Assembly (NCBI RefSeq): GCF_947172395.1
Contig: NC_069083.1
Coordinates: 8,092,501 to 8,156,500, forward strand
Origin: Bicyclus anynana
Lineage: Eukaryota; Arthropoda; Insecta; Lepidoptera; Nymphalidae
Length of the DNA stretch: 64,000 nt
Direction: 5' to 3'
Part shown: positions 45,308 to 55,904 of the stretch, one piece after another
Numbering within the stretch: the stretch's first letter is position 1
Layout of the letters: each line of letters begins with the position of its first letter
The notes under the pieces: generated by a model
The model's input: the letters and a program-made list of their open reading frames with translations, nothing else
Told to the model about the DNA's origin: nothing
Database searches by the model: none
Program-made: the position numbers and the translations under genes

Positions 45308-45415
45308 TTATCGGCCCAGCTACAAGGCCAGGGATCTCTCCTTAAAGGAGAGGGAATATGGAGCTTAGACTCACCACGCTGATCAATGTGGGTTGGCGCA
45401 CTTAGGGTGATAGAT
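45308..45415 (+). repeat. Rep-E fragment
   Basis: AAAGGAGAGGGAATATGGAG, CTTAGACTCACCACGCTG and a TTAGGGTGATAG end. Confidence 0.6.
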
Positions 45416-45625
45416 ACTCATAATATTTAGATATATTATATATAACAGCTAATGTTAATAATAATGACCGGCACCGGCGGCTTAACCAAGGCTTTTTAAT
45501 TATATATTGTTTGGATGTTTGTTACTCAATCAATGATTATAATCTGGAATAACACAGAGGTTAATTTTAATCCCCATAAAACTAAATGATTTCCTGAGTG
45601 ATAGCAAACATCTTAAATGCATATC

Positions 45626-46529
45626 AGATAAATTATTATTAATATTTGGGTAAGAGGTGATAAAGAGAGTTTTATTGCTAAGCCAATTTATATATTTAAC
45701 TTTTGTGACGTCATAGTTTGTTTTTTAGGGATCTGTAATAAATGCTAACATATATTCCAGTACATACTATTAATAAATATTGTCAACGATATTAACGCTT
45801 TATCATATTTCCGTTGAATAGGTTTATATGTGGCCATTCAATCCATATTATTATTAATATTATAGATATTAGAGATGCTCACAGGACGTGTGTTCGCTTT
45901 GTGTGCCTCAGACGTTGATTTACTAAGATCTGATTACGATATCCCATATAGGCTATAGTTCTAAAGGCTGCTTTGAGATTGTAAATTCATTATATTTAAT
46001 ATATACGAGTATATAGAAATGTAAAAGTCAATATTTGCAGGTATAGAACTCAAAATCCGTTTTTTTAAGTAGGTTTATTTTACAAAGACTTCTTAAATGT
46101 AAAGGAGATGGTCCATTTCAGGTCCGCTCTTGAACCAAAACCTCTAAAAATACAAGGATTTTATTAAAATTTATTAAAGTAACTAAATAAAAATAAATAA
46201 ATAAAATAAAAACCAAGTTTTTGATTTATATCAAGATGGCGCCCATAGAGCAACTATGACATGACAATTGACAGCAAACGTCAAATCGATTACTGAATCG
46301 AAAAAGTCATCTATACGCTATTATTACCCCTATTATTGTTGCATTTCTTGGGAGATAATGAATATTATTTCAAAAAAAATAAACTAAATTCGTAGAATTG
46401 TATAATCAAAAATAGTAAAAAAAAATATCTTCTTTTATTTCCGTTAGGATACAAAGACTGATCCTGGGCTCCATACAATTTTGGACCATCCCCTTTGACT
46501 AAACAGTAAATAGTCAAGTCTCTACAAAT
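45626..46529. other. Unassigned DNA
   Basis: The preceding 45495-45625 looks like the 5' part of a Rep-C copy (TTTGGATGTTTGTTACTC, GGAATAACACAGAGG). In this stretch AAGATGGCGCCC occurs near 46233, but I see no supporting gene. Confidence 0.35.
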
Positions 46530-46531
46530 GT

Positions 46532-46573
<42 letters not shown>
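46530..46573. repeat. (CTA)n microsatellite
   Basis: About 14 trinucleotide units of CTA/TAC, ending with CTTTACTACC. Confidence 0.95.
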
Positions 46574-47164
46574 TACTACCGATTTAGAAGGCATGAGTTT
46601 TGCTGAAAAGTGCAGGCAAAAATCTGTAAAACATCACCACTCTTTGCAATATTTATTATCATTACCTATAGCTATTATTTCTAAAATTTGTCTGAAGCTA
46701 AAAGCTCCAATATCCAAGCATCTTTGTCATAAATTCATCATCAGTAGAATGATAAGGTTTGCAGGTCCGTGAAGAGCTCCTCAATAAAATTGGAAAACAA
46801 AAAAGCATTTAAAATGTGAAGTGTTAACTATCGCAATTTGATAGATGTAATCGCTTACAGAGCGTTTTCACTTTTTCCTAAACGTAGAAATATGTCGATA
46901 ATACACTTTATTCAAATTACGTTACAGTTGAAAATAGTCTAACACATAATTTTATAGGCGCCATCACATAAAATATGCAACGCAAAGAGATCCATATAAA
47001 ATTTAACGGAGGCTTTTAGCGTAAAATTCAGCCACGCTACACCTATTTGGAGTTACACCCTTTTTAAATATCAAACTTCAGAGGGAATTGGTAAATTGCT
47101 CGAGAAGCTTGGATAGGTAACAACGTTGTAAGATCTTATTACCTACTAGTATATAAACCTTCAT
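46574..47164. other. Unassigned DNA
   Basis: Nothing supported. Confidence 0.4.
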
Positions 47165-47440
47165 AAGAGCTGTGATAGCCCATTGGATATAACCTCTTCC
47201 TCCAATTCCGGGGGTTAACGGACCTCCAAATTTGCAGTTGTGTGCATTTTAAGAAATATCACATGTTTCAAACGGTGAAGGAAAACATCGTAAGGAACCC
47301 TGCTTACCAGAGAATTTTCTTAATTCTCTGCGTGTGTGAAGACTGCCAATCATTGGGTCAGCGTGGTGAACTATTGGTCTAACCCCTCTCATTCTGTGAG
47401 GAGACTCCGACTTGACCACAAGCCGTATATGGGTATATAC
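47165..47440 (+). mobile_element. SINE-2 copy, diverged
   Basis: The A box is altered to TAGCCCATTGG and the B box region is partly deleted. The body from TTGCAGTTGTGTGCATTTTA to the ATATGGGTATATAC end is clear. Confidence 0.85.
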
Positions 47441-48007
47441 ATTTTATTGCACTATGATCCTTTCTTATCTTTTTACCAATTATTTGTAAGGGAGACGTAC
47501 AATATTTATGTAAAATATAGAGAGGTAAGTAAACTAAAACTTTTCGAAACACAATTCTAAAAATTTGACCATTCGACATATTATTAGCTGTGCAAGAAAT
47601 GAGAATGAGACCCAATGTGCATTAACGGAGAATGTAATTTGTTTGAACTGTTTGTTCTTCCTGCATTCATCTAACTCTATAAAGTTTATTTAAATCAGTA
47701 TGCAAAGTTCTTTACAATTTAATAATAAAGCTTCTCAATTAATCTTATTTCCTTAGTAAACGCTCGAGATTATAGTTAGGTTTGTTGTGTAAGCATCCTT
47801 GTTACCCTGGGACAATGGTCATTATGTCTTTAGCTCACTCTTCAATTTATCTTACTTATTTCTTCATCCAACTTAATAGGAAAGTTACTTTTGCTCCTCG
47901 GATGTTAGTTATTACTTGCCCAAGATGTGTATCTAATGTTTTGTGTTACTCAGTATTTGCTGATCATTGTATGATGTTTTTACCACACATTTTTTTTATT
48001 TATATTT
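47441..48007. other. Unassigned DNA
   Basis: Nothing supported. Confidence 0.4.
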
Positions 48008-48073
48008 AGAGGCAGTTATTTATATTACTATGAAAAATACAGGCTTTTCATAGTAATGTAAATGACTGCCTCT
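48008..48073. repeat. 66-nt stem-loop, 29-bp stem
   Basis: The arm 48008-48036 (AGAGGCAGTTATTTATATTA) pairs with 48045-48073 across an 8-nt loop. The only two non-Watson-Crick positions are U-G in plus-strand RNA. Size resembles a short pre-miRNA hairpin, but there is no evidence of expression; a tiny fold-back repeat is equally possible. Confidence 0.85.
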
Positions 48074-48197
48074 TTGGTCCAGTTGTTACTTCTTGTGGCT
48101 TCTGATCACGAATCTTCGAGTTTAAGAATCAAGAAGTTTTCATGAAATATTTAACTCCAAATCATTATTATTGTTAACATATTTTAACGGCTTCCAT

Positions 48198-48395
48198 GGT
48201 GCTGTTGTTTGCGCGGTGTATTTACAAGATGGAGGTACTGTTTTTTTCTTAATTGGTCTAGCTGGCTGAGAGGCTTCGGCCATGACAACTAGTCATGGCC
48301 GAAGGCCGGCAAAGACGTACCGCGAAGCGATTTATCGTTCCGGTATGACGTCGTGTGAATCGAAGGTGGGGATTTCCTCCTACAATAGATGATAT
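48198..48395 (+). mobile_element. SINE-1 copy with internal deletions
   Basis: TGTTTGCGCGGTGTATTTAC (head), CTTAATTGGTCTAGCTGG and CGGCAAAGACGTACCGCGAA (body) occur in order. The B-box region and the tail are lost or rearranged. Confidence 0.75.
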
Positions 48396-48604
48396 TTGAT
48401 GGAATCGAGGGGCATCAGCTACCTAATACGACTTTATATAAAGTAAGACTTTTCTATGCCTTTCGTTCAATTGTTTCTTCAAGTCTCGTTAAACTTATGA
48501 TCGTAACTTTGGTACGTGTATCATTTATGAACTGATCACTAACAGCTTTATCCATATCTAGTTTAGAGACTTTGTCCATCCAAGCTTATCAGCAGCGTTT
48601 TTCT

Positions 48605-48777
48605 TATCGTTATTTTTCGTCACTGCCTCCCCGTGCCGGAAGTGGATAATTTGCGCGCCTGCTGCCTTCCTTGGATGTGGTAGCCGTTTCTCAGGCTCCC
48701 TCTCCGGAATCGAACCCTGATTCCCCGTTATCCGTGACAACCATGGTAGTCGCAGAAACTACCATCGAAAGTTGATA
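48605..48777 (-). pseudogene. 18S rRNA gene fragment, dispersed
   Basis: On the minus strand this reads as the conserved 5' region of eukaryotic small-subunit rRNA: ATCAACTTTCGATGGTAG, GGGGAATCAGGGTTCGATTC, GAGCCTGAGAAACGGCTACC, ATCCAAGGAAGGCAGCAGGC, then CGGCACGGGGAGGCAGTGAC and AAAAATAACGATA. About 173 nt are present of a gene of roughly 1.9 kb. It differs from the universal sequence at several sites (for example GTTTCTGCGACTACC, where functional genes read GTTCTGCGCCTACC or similar, and ATCCACTTCCGG in place of the usual ACCCACTCCCGG), so it is a decayed fragment rather than part of an rDNA unit. No ITS or 28S sequence lies beside it. Its 5' end abuts the fold-back repeat at 48780. Confidence 0.93.
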
Positions 48778-48779
48778 AA

Positions 48780-48902
48780 GATGTTTTTATAACTCGACTG
48801 ACTGGTTGAGTTTTGAATTCGCCTCTATCTCTCTTTGTCTATAGCGTGGTGTTAGACAAAAACAGATAGAGTTGACTTCGAGGCTCGAATTATAAAAACA
48901 TC
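48780..48902. mobile_element. Fold-back MITE next to the 18S fragment
   Basis: GATGTTTTTATAACTCGA at the left and TCGAATTATAAAAACATC at the right are inverted with one mismatch. Inner arms CTCTATCTCTCTTTGTCTA and TAGACAAAAACAGATAGAG also pair, so almost all of it folds. Related words occur at about 16925-17010. Confidence 0.75.
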
Positions 48903-48907
48903 GTTAC

Positions 48908-49789
48908 AGAATATCGCTACTGGTCATCAAAAAGGCAACTTTAGTCATTATTTTCAAAGTACGTAAAAACTTATTTAATTGTATTGGTTAAATAATGTAC
49001 TACAGAGTTTATATTGATTTTATTAGTATAAGCAATACTCGTATATCGGCTAACTGTTTATCTTGGTACAACAAAGCTTATTGATTACATACACCGAAAC
49101 CCTATCTTCAGACGATGCCGACGTAGGTATATTTGCCTGAAACTAAGAGCTTAACGGTATTCGAACGACCATAATCAATTTTAAGTACTCTGAATATTGT
49201 TTTGACGTTCCATACTGTGTTACGTTAGATATAATTTACCATGGTAAAGTATATTATGGCTATAGTTGGAAAACTTAATCTAAGTGAAGTGAGAATCTTA
49301 AGTTATTGTAAACAATTAATGTACCAGCTTACATTTATATATTTGCAGTCAGTAGACATAGATTATAGATATTGTGGAGCGATTTTGTTGAATTTATGCA
49401 TTAGAATCATAATGTCAAACTCTTACAACTAAAGTATTAAAGACAAATACTTATTTAAAGTAGGTACATCGGTAATATTGTCTTAATTCATGTTTTACAA
49501 TATAGAGGCATATATAAATTGATACCAATATCGGGTTAATTTAGGATTAAGATTTTATATTTACTAACTTAGTACAGGTCTGGTCTGGTGGAAGAGACTT
49601 TAAATCAAATCAAATCCTTTATTTGCTGATACAATTTACAAGGTCTTAAGAAATTAATATAATCTGTTCTGTATCACGCCCGATCGGCATGCAAAATATT
49701 ATTAGTTTTACATTTACATTAGCCGAGACTCGTTATATACCAAAGCCACAGTTACAAGGATTATAGCGAGTAGAAACCATTTAGACCGG
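48908..49789. other. Unassigned DNA
   Basis: Nothing supported. Confidence 0.4.
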
Positions 49790-49792
49790 GAG

Positions 49793-50264
49793 CACACGAT
49801 GCGTTGCGAAGGTGGTGCGGCGCCAGAGCGGTATAGTCTTACATAGAAATATCTGTGCAACCACCGAGACTAGGCAGGGAGGGGTGAATGCATTGCGACG
49901 TCGGAGCGGCACTGCTCAGAGCGGGGGCACACGATGCGTTACGGTGGTGGTGCGGCACCGGAACGGTGTCACTGCGTCGCCTTACATAGAAATATCTATG
50001 GCATGTCACACGATGCGCTCCGACTCCACACCGGACTTTCAACCACCGAGACAAGCGGGGAGGGGTTGCGACGTCGGAGCGGCACCGCTCAGAGCGGAGG
50101 CACACGATGCGTTACGGTGGTGGTGCGGCACCGGAACGGTGTCACTGCGTCGTCTTACATAGAAATATCTATGGCATGTCACACGATGCGCTCCGACTCC
50201 ACACCGGACTTTCAACCACCGAGACAAGCGGGGAGGGGTTGCGACGTCGGAGCGGCACCGCTCA
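49793..50264. repeat. GC-rich tandem array, 173-bp unit
   Basis: Units start with CACACGATGCGTT at 49793, 49928 and 50101. Units 2 and 3 differ at only about one site over their shared length, and unit 1 lacks about 38 bp. The block is much richer in G+C than its surroundings. A nested CACACGATGCGCTCCGACTC word inside each unit suggests the unit itself grew by internal duplication. The open frames across it (116 and 156 codons) are products of the repeat. Confidence 0.92.
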
Positions 50265-50321
50265 GTTGTTTATGCGTCACAACTTCAGTCTATATTAACA
50301 CATTTTTGACAAACTCTCTGG

Positions 50322-50400
50322 CGCAGTTAGTGGTGCTGGGGGTCTTAACTGAGAAGGCCTTGGGTTCGATAACCATATCAGTTAATTTATTTAGGTTAGC
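50322..50400 (+). mobile_element. SINE-3-like head fragment
   Basis: GCGCAGTTAGTGGTGCTGGG and CCTTGGGTTCGATAACC form a tRNA-like head similar to 19855. Confidence 0.45.
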
Positions 50401-50414
50401 TTAGAATTCGTAAT

Positions 50415-50612
50415 CAACCCATATTCGGCTCACTGATTGATTATACACACGCGCAGAGAATTAAGAATATCCTCTGGTATGAAGGTTTTCCACGATGTTT
50501 TTCCTTCACCGTTTGAGACACGTAATATTTAATTTCTTAAAATGCACACAACTGAAAAGTTGAAGGTGCTTGCCCCGGACCGGATTCGAACCTACGCCCT
50601 GCGGAATCGGGG
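50415..50612 (-). mobile_element. SINE-2 copy with internal deletion
   Basis: Minus orientation. The tail AACCCATATTCGGCTCACTG joins directly to the ACACGCGCAGAG region, so about 70 bp of body are missing. The B box GGTTCGAATCC is present. Confidence 0.85.
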
Positions 50613-51264
50613 GTTTTTAATGTTCTAATTTAATAGAAAAAATCTACGTATTGCCAAGCTTAGGTATTAAAGAAAATATTGAAATAGGATATTTGTTAGC
50701 AGTCATACCTTAAATGTTATCCCATAATGTATATTATCATCCCTTATAGCCGGTTTCAAATCTCAACTAGACTGAATTATGGTGTAGAAAATATCCTCTC
50801 ATTCTTTGCATAACCTATAAATCACCGAGGCACCGGAATCCCTCGGGCAATGTGGAGATAAAAATAAGCAATATGTACTAAGCAGAAAGTTATTCGTAGA
50901 TTTTTTTTATATATTATTGTTTTGAAACAGTTTATTTGTTAAATGTACTTTATGTATGTATCTTTTTAATAATAAATGAAAAAATACTGTAAAAAGAACT
51001 TTTTTCTTTAGTTAGAGAGTACTATTACTATTAATGGTCTAAAAGACCATAGATTACATAGATCTTGAAAAACATTACCAATGGTAGAAGTAGTAACCAT
51101 ATAAAAGTATAGCGCCTGCATTAGTGTTTTCTATGTTCTATGATAATAACAATAACATCCTCATATATTATTATTTTGCAAGGTAAAGTTGACGCTTTAG
51201 ATGTACGAGTAAGTGGGTTAATCTTTAGAGAATAGTTTTTTCGGGATAAAGTTTAACAGCCCCA
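50613..51264. other. Unassigned DNA
   Basis: Nothing supported. A Rep-C-like scrap follows at 51265-51375 (CATCGTCTATCTTCTAGTG). Confidence 0.4.
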
Positions 51265-51375
51265 TAACATCGTCTATCTTCTAGTGAAAGTCCCATTAAA
51301 ATCGGTTCAGTCGTTCCAGAGAACAGCCCGAACACACAAAAACACACACTGTTAGTCTGTCTTTTTGTCAGACAA

Positions 51376-51873
51376 GACAGAGAAAAATTTTAAAAAGAAC
51401 CTGATTATGTTTTAGTGTCATGTAACTAGCTAAAATAAGCACTTGAGAAAACACAGTTAAGTACATTTAAATCGCAGACATACACTACAATTTTATTTAT
51501 ATATATTGATAACCATATGAACAAAGCAAATTGAAAATGGCTGTTGCAAATATCTCATATGAAATATGAGGGTACAACGAATTCACTTACTCAAAAGGGC
51601 GATTCAGCAAACACAAAATTTATTTCGTGCACTTCGTACGACCCACATAACGAAATTGCGAGCTGTGGGGATGCTTGGAAATCCGGATCCGTGACGATAA
51701 ATCGCTAAACTCCACCCCAGTGCCTCCAAAAGAGGTGTCATACCTATTACCATCTTAATTAACAGATTTAAGGCTAAATACAATTAATTCTGTCTGTTTC
51801 AAGCAACTTTACCCTGTTTTTTAATCTACTCTTAGTTCTAGTTGTAATTTTAACTGTGAATTATAAAAAAAAC
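51376..51873. other. Unassigned DNA
   Basis: Nothing supported. Confidence 0.35.
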
Positions 51874-52037
51874 ATTAAAAGTGTGATTCTGCTATTTTAT
51901 ACTCGTTGATCTATAAAATTTTTTATTAGAATTTGAACTTTATTTCTATGGGATGCCAAAAATAAAATGTCACTTACAACGTGGTTGCCATGGAAAAAAC
52001 GATGTCACATCGATGTAACTTTATCTAGTACAGGGGC
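51874..52037 (+). repeat. Rep-L copy 2
   Basis: The partner of 43722-43913 (ATACTCGTTGATCT, GAATTTGAACTTTATTTC, GGTTGCCATGGAAAA). Confidence 0.65.
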
Positions 52038-52435
52038 TGGATTTTTTGAAAAACGATCCTTACAGCCTAAGCTGAGCTAGTTAGTACTCTTAGTACAGTA
52101 ACTCGAAAAATGTAAGTACCTACATTAGGACTAACCTAGTAATTATGTGAAAACATAGTGAAACAAATTATTATTTTCAAGTGACTTAAAAAAACGAGGC
52201 AAGTGCATTAAATATTTTTCAAATTAGAATAGTCTCGTTACTTTAAATTTAAGTGTTCGTCTTTATTATCACGAATAAATTATGACATAACTTGACGTTG
52301 CATAAGTCTACTTGAAATAAATGAATTTTGACTTTAACTTTTATGTTATGTTAGATTTGCGTCTATGTTAGTTAGATACATGAACTTTAAATTCAGTGCA
52401 CCATCGTTGGTAGGCAAGACTGCAGACTTAGTTTA

Positions 52436-52600
52436 GTTTGGAATGTCACAGGAACTTTGCCTAAAGCTTATTTAACTTGTGTGAGCACAGTTTGTGTTGT
52501 AACCGCATATCAACAAATTCTGACAGAGCATACTTAACAACAAATTGTGAACTGATACTATAAGTACTTAAAGGGTAGTTTATTCTCAAGAACCTCTAAG
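52436..52600 (+). repeat. Rep-M copy 1
   Basis: It matches 55572-55715: AATGTCACAGGAACTT, AGCACAGTTTGTGTTGTAAC and CCGCATATCAACAAATT. Confidence 0.65.
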
Positions 52601-53269
52601 GGTGTTATTAATATACTATCACACGCCCTCGACTTCGTGCACGTTAATACCCTTCATTCAGAAAAGATTTTTCCTTTTCCCTAGCTCTTTAGAGTAGACT
52701 ATGTCTCCGTTTGAATGTGTCTATCTTGTGTCTCTCGTATACATATACATAGTATTAATTATAAAATGCACCCCAATTTTCGAATTTAGACTACAATGGC
52801 CAATATTATCTTGATAACAGTCATCTTTAGACATTTAAATGCACAGGTAATTCTAAAGGTAATAAGTAGGGGAGCACGGGATGCTAAATTTGCAGTTACT
52901 AAAGAGTCATTGGAATCGATTGGATTCAGTAGATTAGATGACAGAAAGAATAAAGGTTATATTTTTTGCGCTTTCAGCGGTGGGGAAAAAACAGACTTTA
53001 AAGACAAATTTTATTACTTCGGCTCTGAAGTTAGATTTTTTTTAGTTGACCTAATTTAAGGGCCACCAAGGGCTCATACTTGGTGGAGGTAATCAACAAC
53101 GTGCAAGGTATACTCCCATAAGTTCATCTGCCGCGCGCGAGTAACTGCACCCCCTCTTTGGCTCCCCTACTGTAAGAAGTTTAATATTGTGGCTTATGTA
53201 GAGCTCTGGCGTCACTGTACCCAAGTTCACAATAAGGCTGAGCTGCAAAATGGAAGAAAGTACCTTAGT
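52601..53269. other. Unassigned DNA with one unsupported frame
   Basis: An 87-codon open frame at 52796-53059 has no domain or family I recognise and ends in plain sequence. I do not call it a gene. Confidence 0.35.
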
Positions 53270-53400
53270 CTCGTATTCACGTTTAGTTGGTTTCTTCGAC
53301 GACAAAATGCACTTACCAAGCCGCATCGCCTAGCCTGTTTGGACTGGCAAACGCATTTACATATATTGAAATCTTGAAATCACAGTGATCCGTATTATTG
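53270..53400 (+). repeat. Rep-F copy
   Basis: TTTCTTCGACGACAAAATGC and GCAAACGCATTTACATATAT match 20360-20545 in order. Confidence 0.6.
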
Positions 53401-53450
53401 AAAAAGATCGTTTTTTTTTTTAATGCAGACTATTGATTGTATTATATATT

Positions 53451-53570
53451 TTTTTGTTTTATTCTTTACAAGTTAGCCCTTGACAACAATCTCACCTTAT
53501 GGTAAGTGATGATGCAATCTAAGATGGAATCGGGCTAACTTGTTCGGAGGTGGATGAAATATATATAGTA
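53451..53570 (-). mobile_element. SINE-1 3' end, 5'-truncated
   Basis: TTTACAAGTTAGCCCTTGAC and GATGATGCAATCTAAGATGG are the SINE-1 tail on the minus strand. Head and body are missing. Confidence 0.85.
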
Positions 53571-53825
53571 AAACTCATGCGATATAAGGTCGGAGTATGA
53601 GCGATAAGTTTCGAACCCATACGGAGCCCTTAGTCATGAGCTGGTTCTTACAACGCGGCACGATCCAAACTGATTTTGGATTGTAATTTGAATATGATAG
53701 TTCAAATTAAAATAAAACTACTGATTGGTTGTCATTGATCAGTTGTAATTCGTTTACAACATTAGTAAGATAATAAAAGGGATAATATTATTACTATACT
53801 AAGTTTTAAATATTTCCTAAATAGG

Positions 53826-54028
53826 CGATTGATGCAGATTTTACAGGATTTTCTTAGTTAATGATTTGAAGTAATCTGCAACAGAAAAGCAATCAAACAA
53901 GCAATCAGCAATCTTGTTTATCAAGATTCATTAATTTAGAAATTTAATTTATCTCTCTTGCTTGCTTCTCTGTTGGAGATTACTTCAAATCATTAACTAA
54001 GAAAATCCTATAAAATCTGTATCAATCG
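53826..54028. mobile_element. Fold-back MITE, about 203 bp, 68-bp arms
   Basis: The left arm CGATTGATGCAGATTTTACA... (53826-53893) is the inverse of the right arm at 53960-54028 with few mismatches, for example around GATTTGAAGTAATCT / AGATTACTTCAAATC. The central 65 bp or so are unique. No coding capacity. Confidence 0.88.
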
Positions 54029-54841
54029 GTATATTTTACAAGGCATATATCATTCAGAATAATGTAGGTTACGTTATGTACACCTACGTTATAAGGTCAG
54101 TTAATCTAAGTTATGTCCGAGACACTTTAAAAGCGAAGAGAAAAGAACAATGAAATTGTTCTTTCAGGAGTCGAAATATCTGTACTGCTGAGTGAACGGG
54201 ACGTGTCTGAACAATCCCAGGGGATATCCGAGTGCAGTTAACCGGCTACATTCCTTTAAGTGATCGCTTTCTATTCGCAACATGTTTATTCGCTGACAAA
54301 ACTGAAATCCTTTAAAGCACACTATTGAGTGTTCCTTTACTGTACTCTACTTATGTTTGTGTAGGTATTAGTTTAGATTATAAGGTTGTGTTGGCTATGA
54401 TCGTGGGTTACCCAATCTGTGGTTCCAGCTGAAAATCAGCGCTACGTGTCCTTAATCAAATGGTCACGTTCACGTAGCATTAAGCTAAGCTGGGGCCATT
54501 TTCTGGGTTATGCCACACACCAGGGCAGGGTATTGTTCTGACTGACCTGGTGTACTGGAGATATTGGGATGTGTGGCATAATTTCGAAATAAACGCATTT
54601 TTTTTTTTATTTTCTTCTTTACCATCTACCAATACTAGTAAGCAGTGGCGTGCACTCCATAGATGTAATAATGCATTGAGGAATCATTGCGAACCAATAT
54701 TGAAGATGAGATTTTCTATTTTGTACAATTTTTACGTGTAATGCCTTGTTAAGACCCTGTTAGTAAGGTGCTATCAATACAAGTGAATCTGTTATAATTC
54801 TTCCTTTTTTAAAAGATGATTGATAACCACGAGAAGTAGGT
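54029..54841. other. Unassigned DNA
   Basis: At about 54505-54585 TTATGCCACAC and GTGTGGCATAA are inverted around a unique core, and a T-run follows AAATAAACGCA. It may be an old repeat; no gene. Confidence 0.35.
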
Positions 54842-55102
54842 ATAGTCGGATGCAATATTTATGACGTCTTCGAAATAAGGTGCGGGTAGACTCACTAGCA
54901 CCTTTTACTCACCAAAAATTTCGTCTTGATTTTTGTATGATCTGCGCGTAGGCTTACGCGTAGGCCCGTAAAGGTGAGGCGACTTTGGATGGGTGGGAGC
55001 CCTGCCTCTGCGCCCCTGCGTAATGGCTGATATCTAAAATCTTGTATTGCGCTGCTTACCGCACGATCTTCAGAAGCGTCTTAAAAATTGCATCCGACTT
55101 TA
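54842..55102. mobile_element. TIR MITE, about 260 bp
   Basis: TAGTCGGATGCAATATTTAT at the left and AAAATTGCATCCGACTTTA at the right form inverted ends of about 30 bp that continue through GACGTCTTCGAA / TTCAGAAGCGTC. The core has GC-rich words (GTAGGCTTACGCGTAGGC). It is non-autonomous; the superfamily is unknown. Confidence 0.8.
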
Positions 55103-55571
55103 CATTCCTCTTTCGTACGAAGTAAAACGTACTTTTCGCACTTCCTATTTAATTATAAGTACAATATTAACGTGCCATTAATCTTGAAAAAATCCTAACA
55201 TGGCTCGGATTCTATTATAAATCAATATCAGGTCCACTGTGTGATATGAGCGAAAACCTCCAAGCAGAGCCAAGGGCTTGTAATATGGCTATAGAGTTAA
55301 GGAGCTCCTTTGTAATAATATATGTTAACACTCTCATCTGTTCGTTTTGTTCTTCCTGCTAAAAAGAATTGGCAAGATTCTATGAGAGCAGTATAAAATA
55401 AAAAAAAATAGTCATGTTTTAAACACCGACTTATCTACTGAATGTGAGCTACATTACAGTAATTAATTAATATTACTTTAGACTATTTACAGTTTTAACA
55501 ATTAAGCTAGACAACGGATACGGATACCTACAGTTAAATAATATGTGGCAAAGTTGCTTCGTCGCCGAAAC
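55103..55571. other. Unassigned DNA
   Basis: Nothing supported. Confidence 0.4.
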
Positions 55572-55715
55572 TGGCATCTTAGCTTACAATGTCACAGAAA
55601 CTTCCGCTAACTTGTTTAAGCACAGCTTGTCTTGAAACCGCATAACAACAAATTGTGACAGGAACAGCGTAAGTACAATTCAAGAACTGAGAGCACTTTA
55701 GACAAACGCCTCAGT
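55572..55715 (+). repeat. Rep-M copy 2
   Basis: CAATGTCACAGAAACTTCCG, AGCACAGCTTGTCTTGAAAC and CCGCATAACAACAAATTGTG match 52436-52600. Confidence 0.65.
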
Positions 55716-55904
55716 CCTTTGCTGGATATTAGATTTATCTAAAATCGTTTTACATGTCTATTATATTGTTCGTATGACAAGTTAGATACCTAGTTAAAAA
55801 ACTTTCTTAAGGGTGAATGTCTGTTTAAAATAAGAACAACCAAATTGCTGGACAAAGGAATTGTGGGTACGGAACATTTATAAAGCATTAAAGATTGATG
55901 ATTT

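Noticed and set aside
49812..50404. Open frames of 116 and 156 codons
   Set aside because: They run through the GC-rich tandem array and repeat with it; several overlapping frames on both strands are open for the same reason.
52796..53059. 87-codon frame with a plausible-looking start
   Set aside because: I could not match it to any family; no splice context, repeats or neighbours support it.
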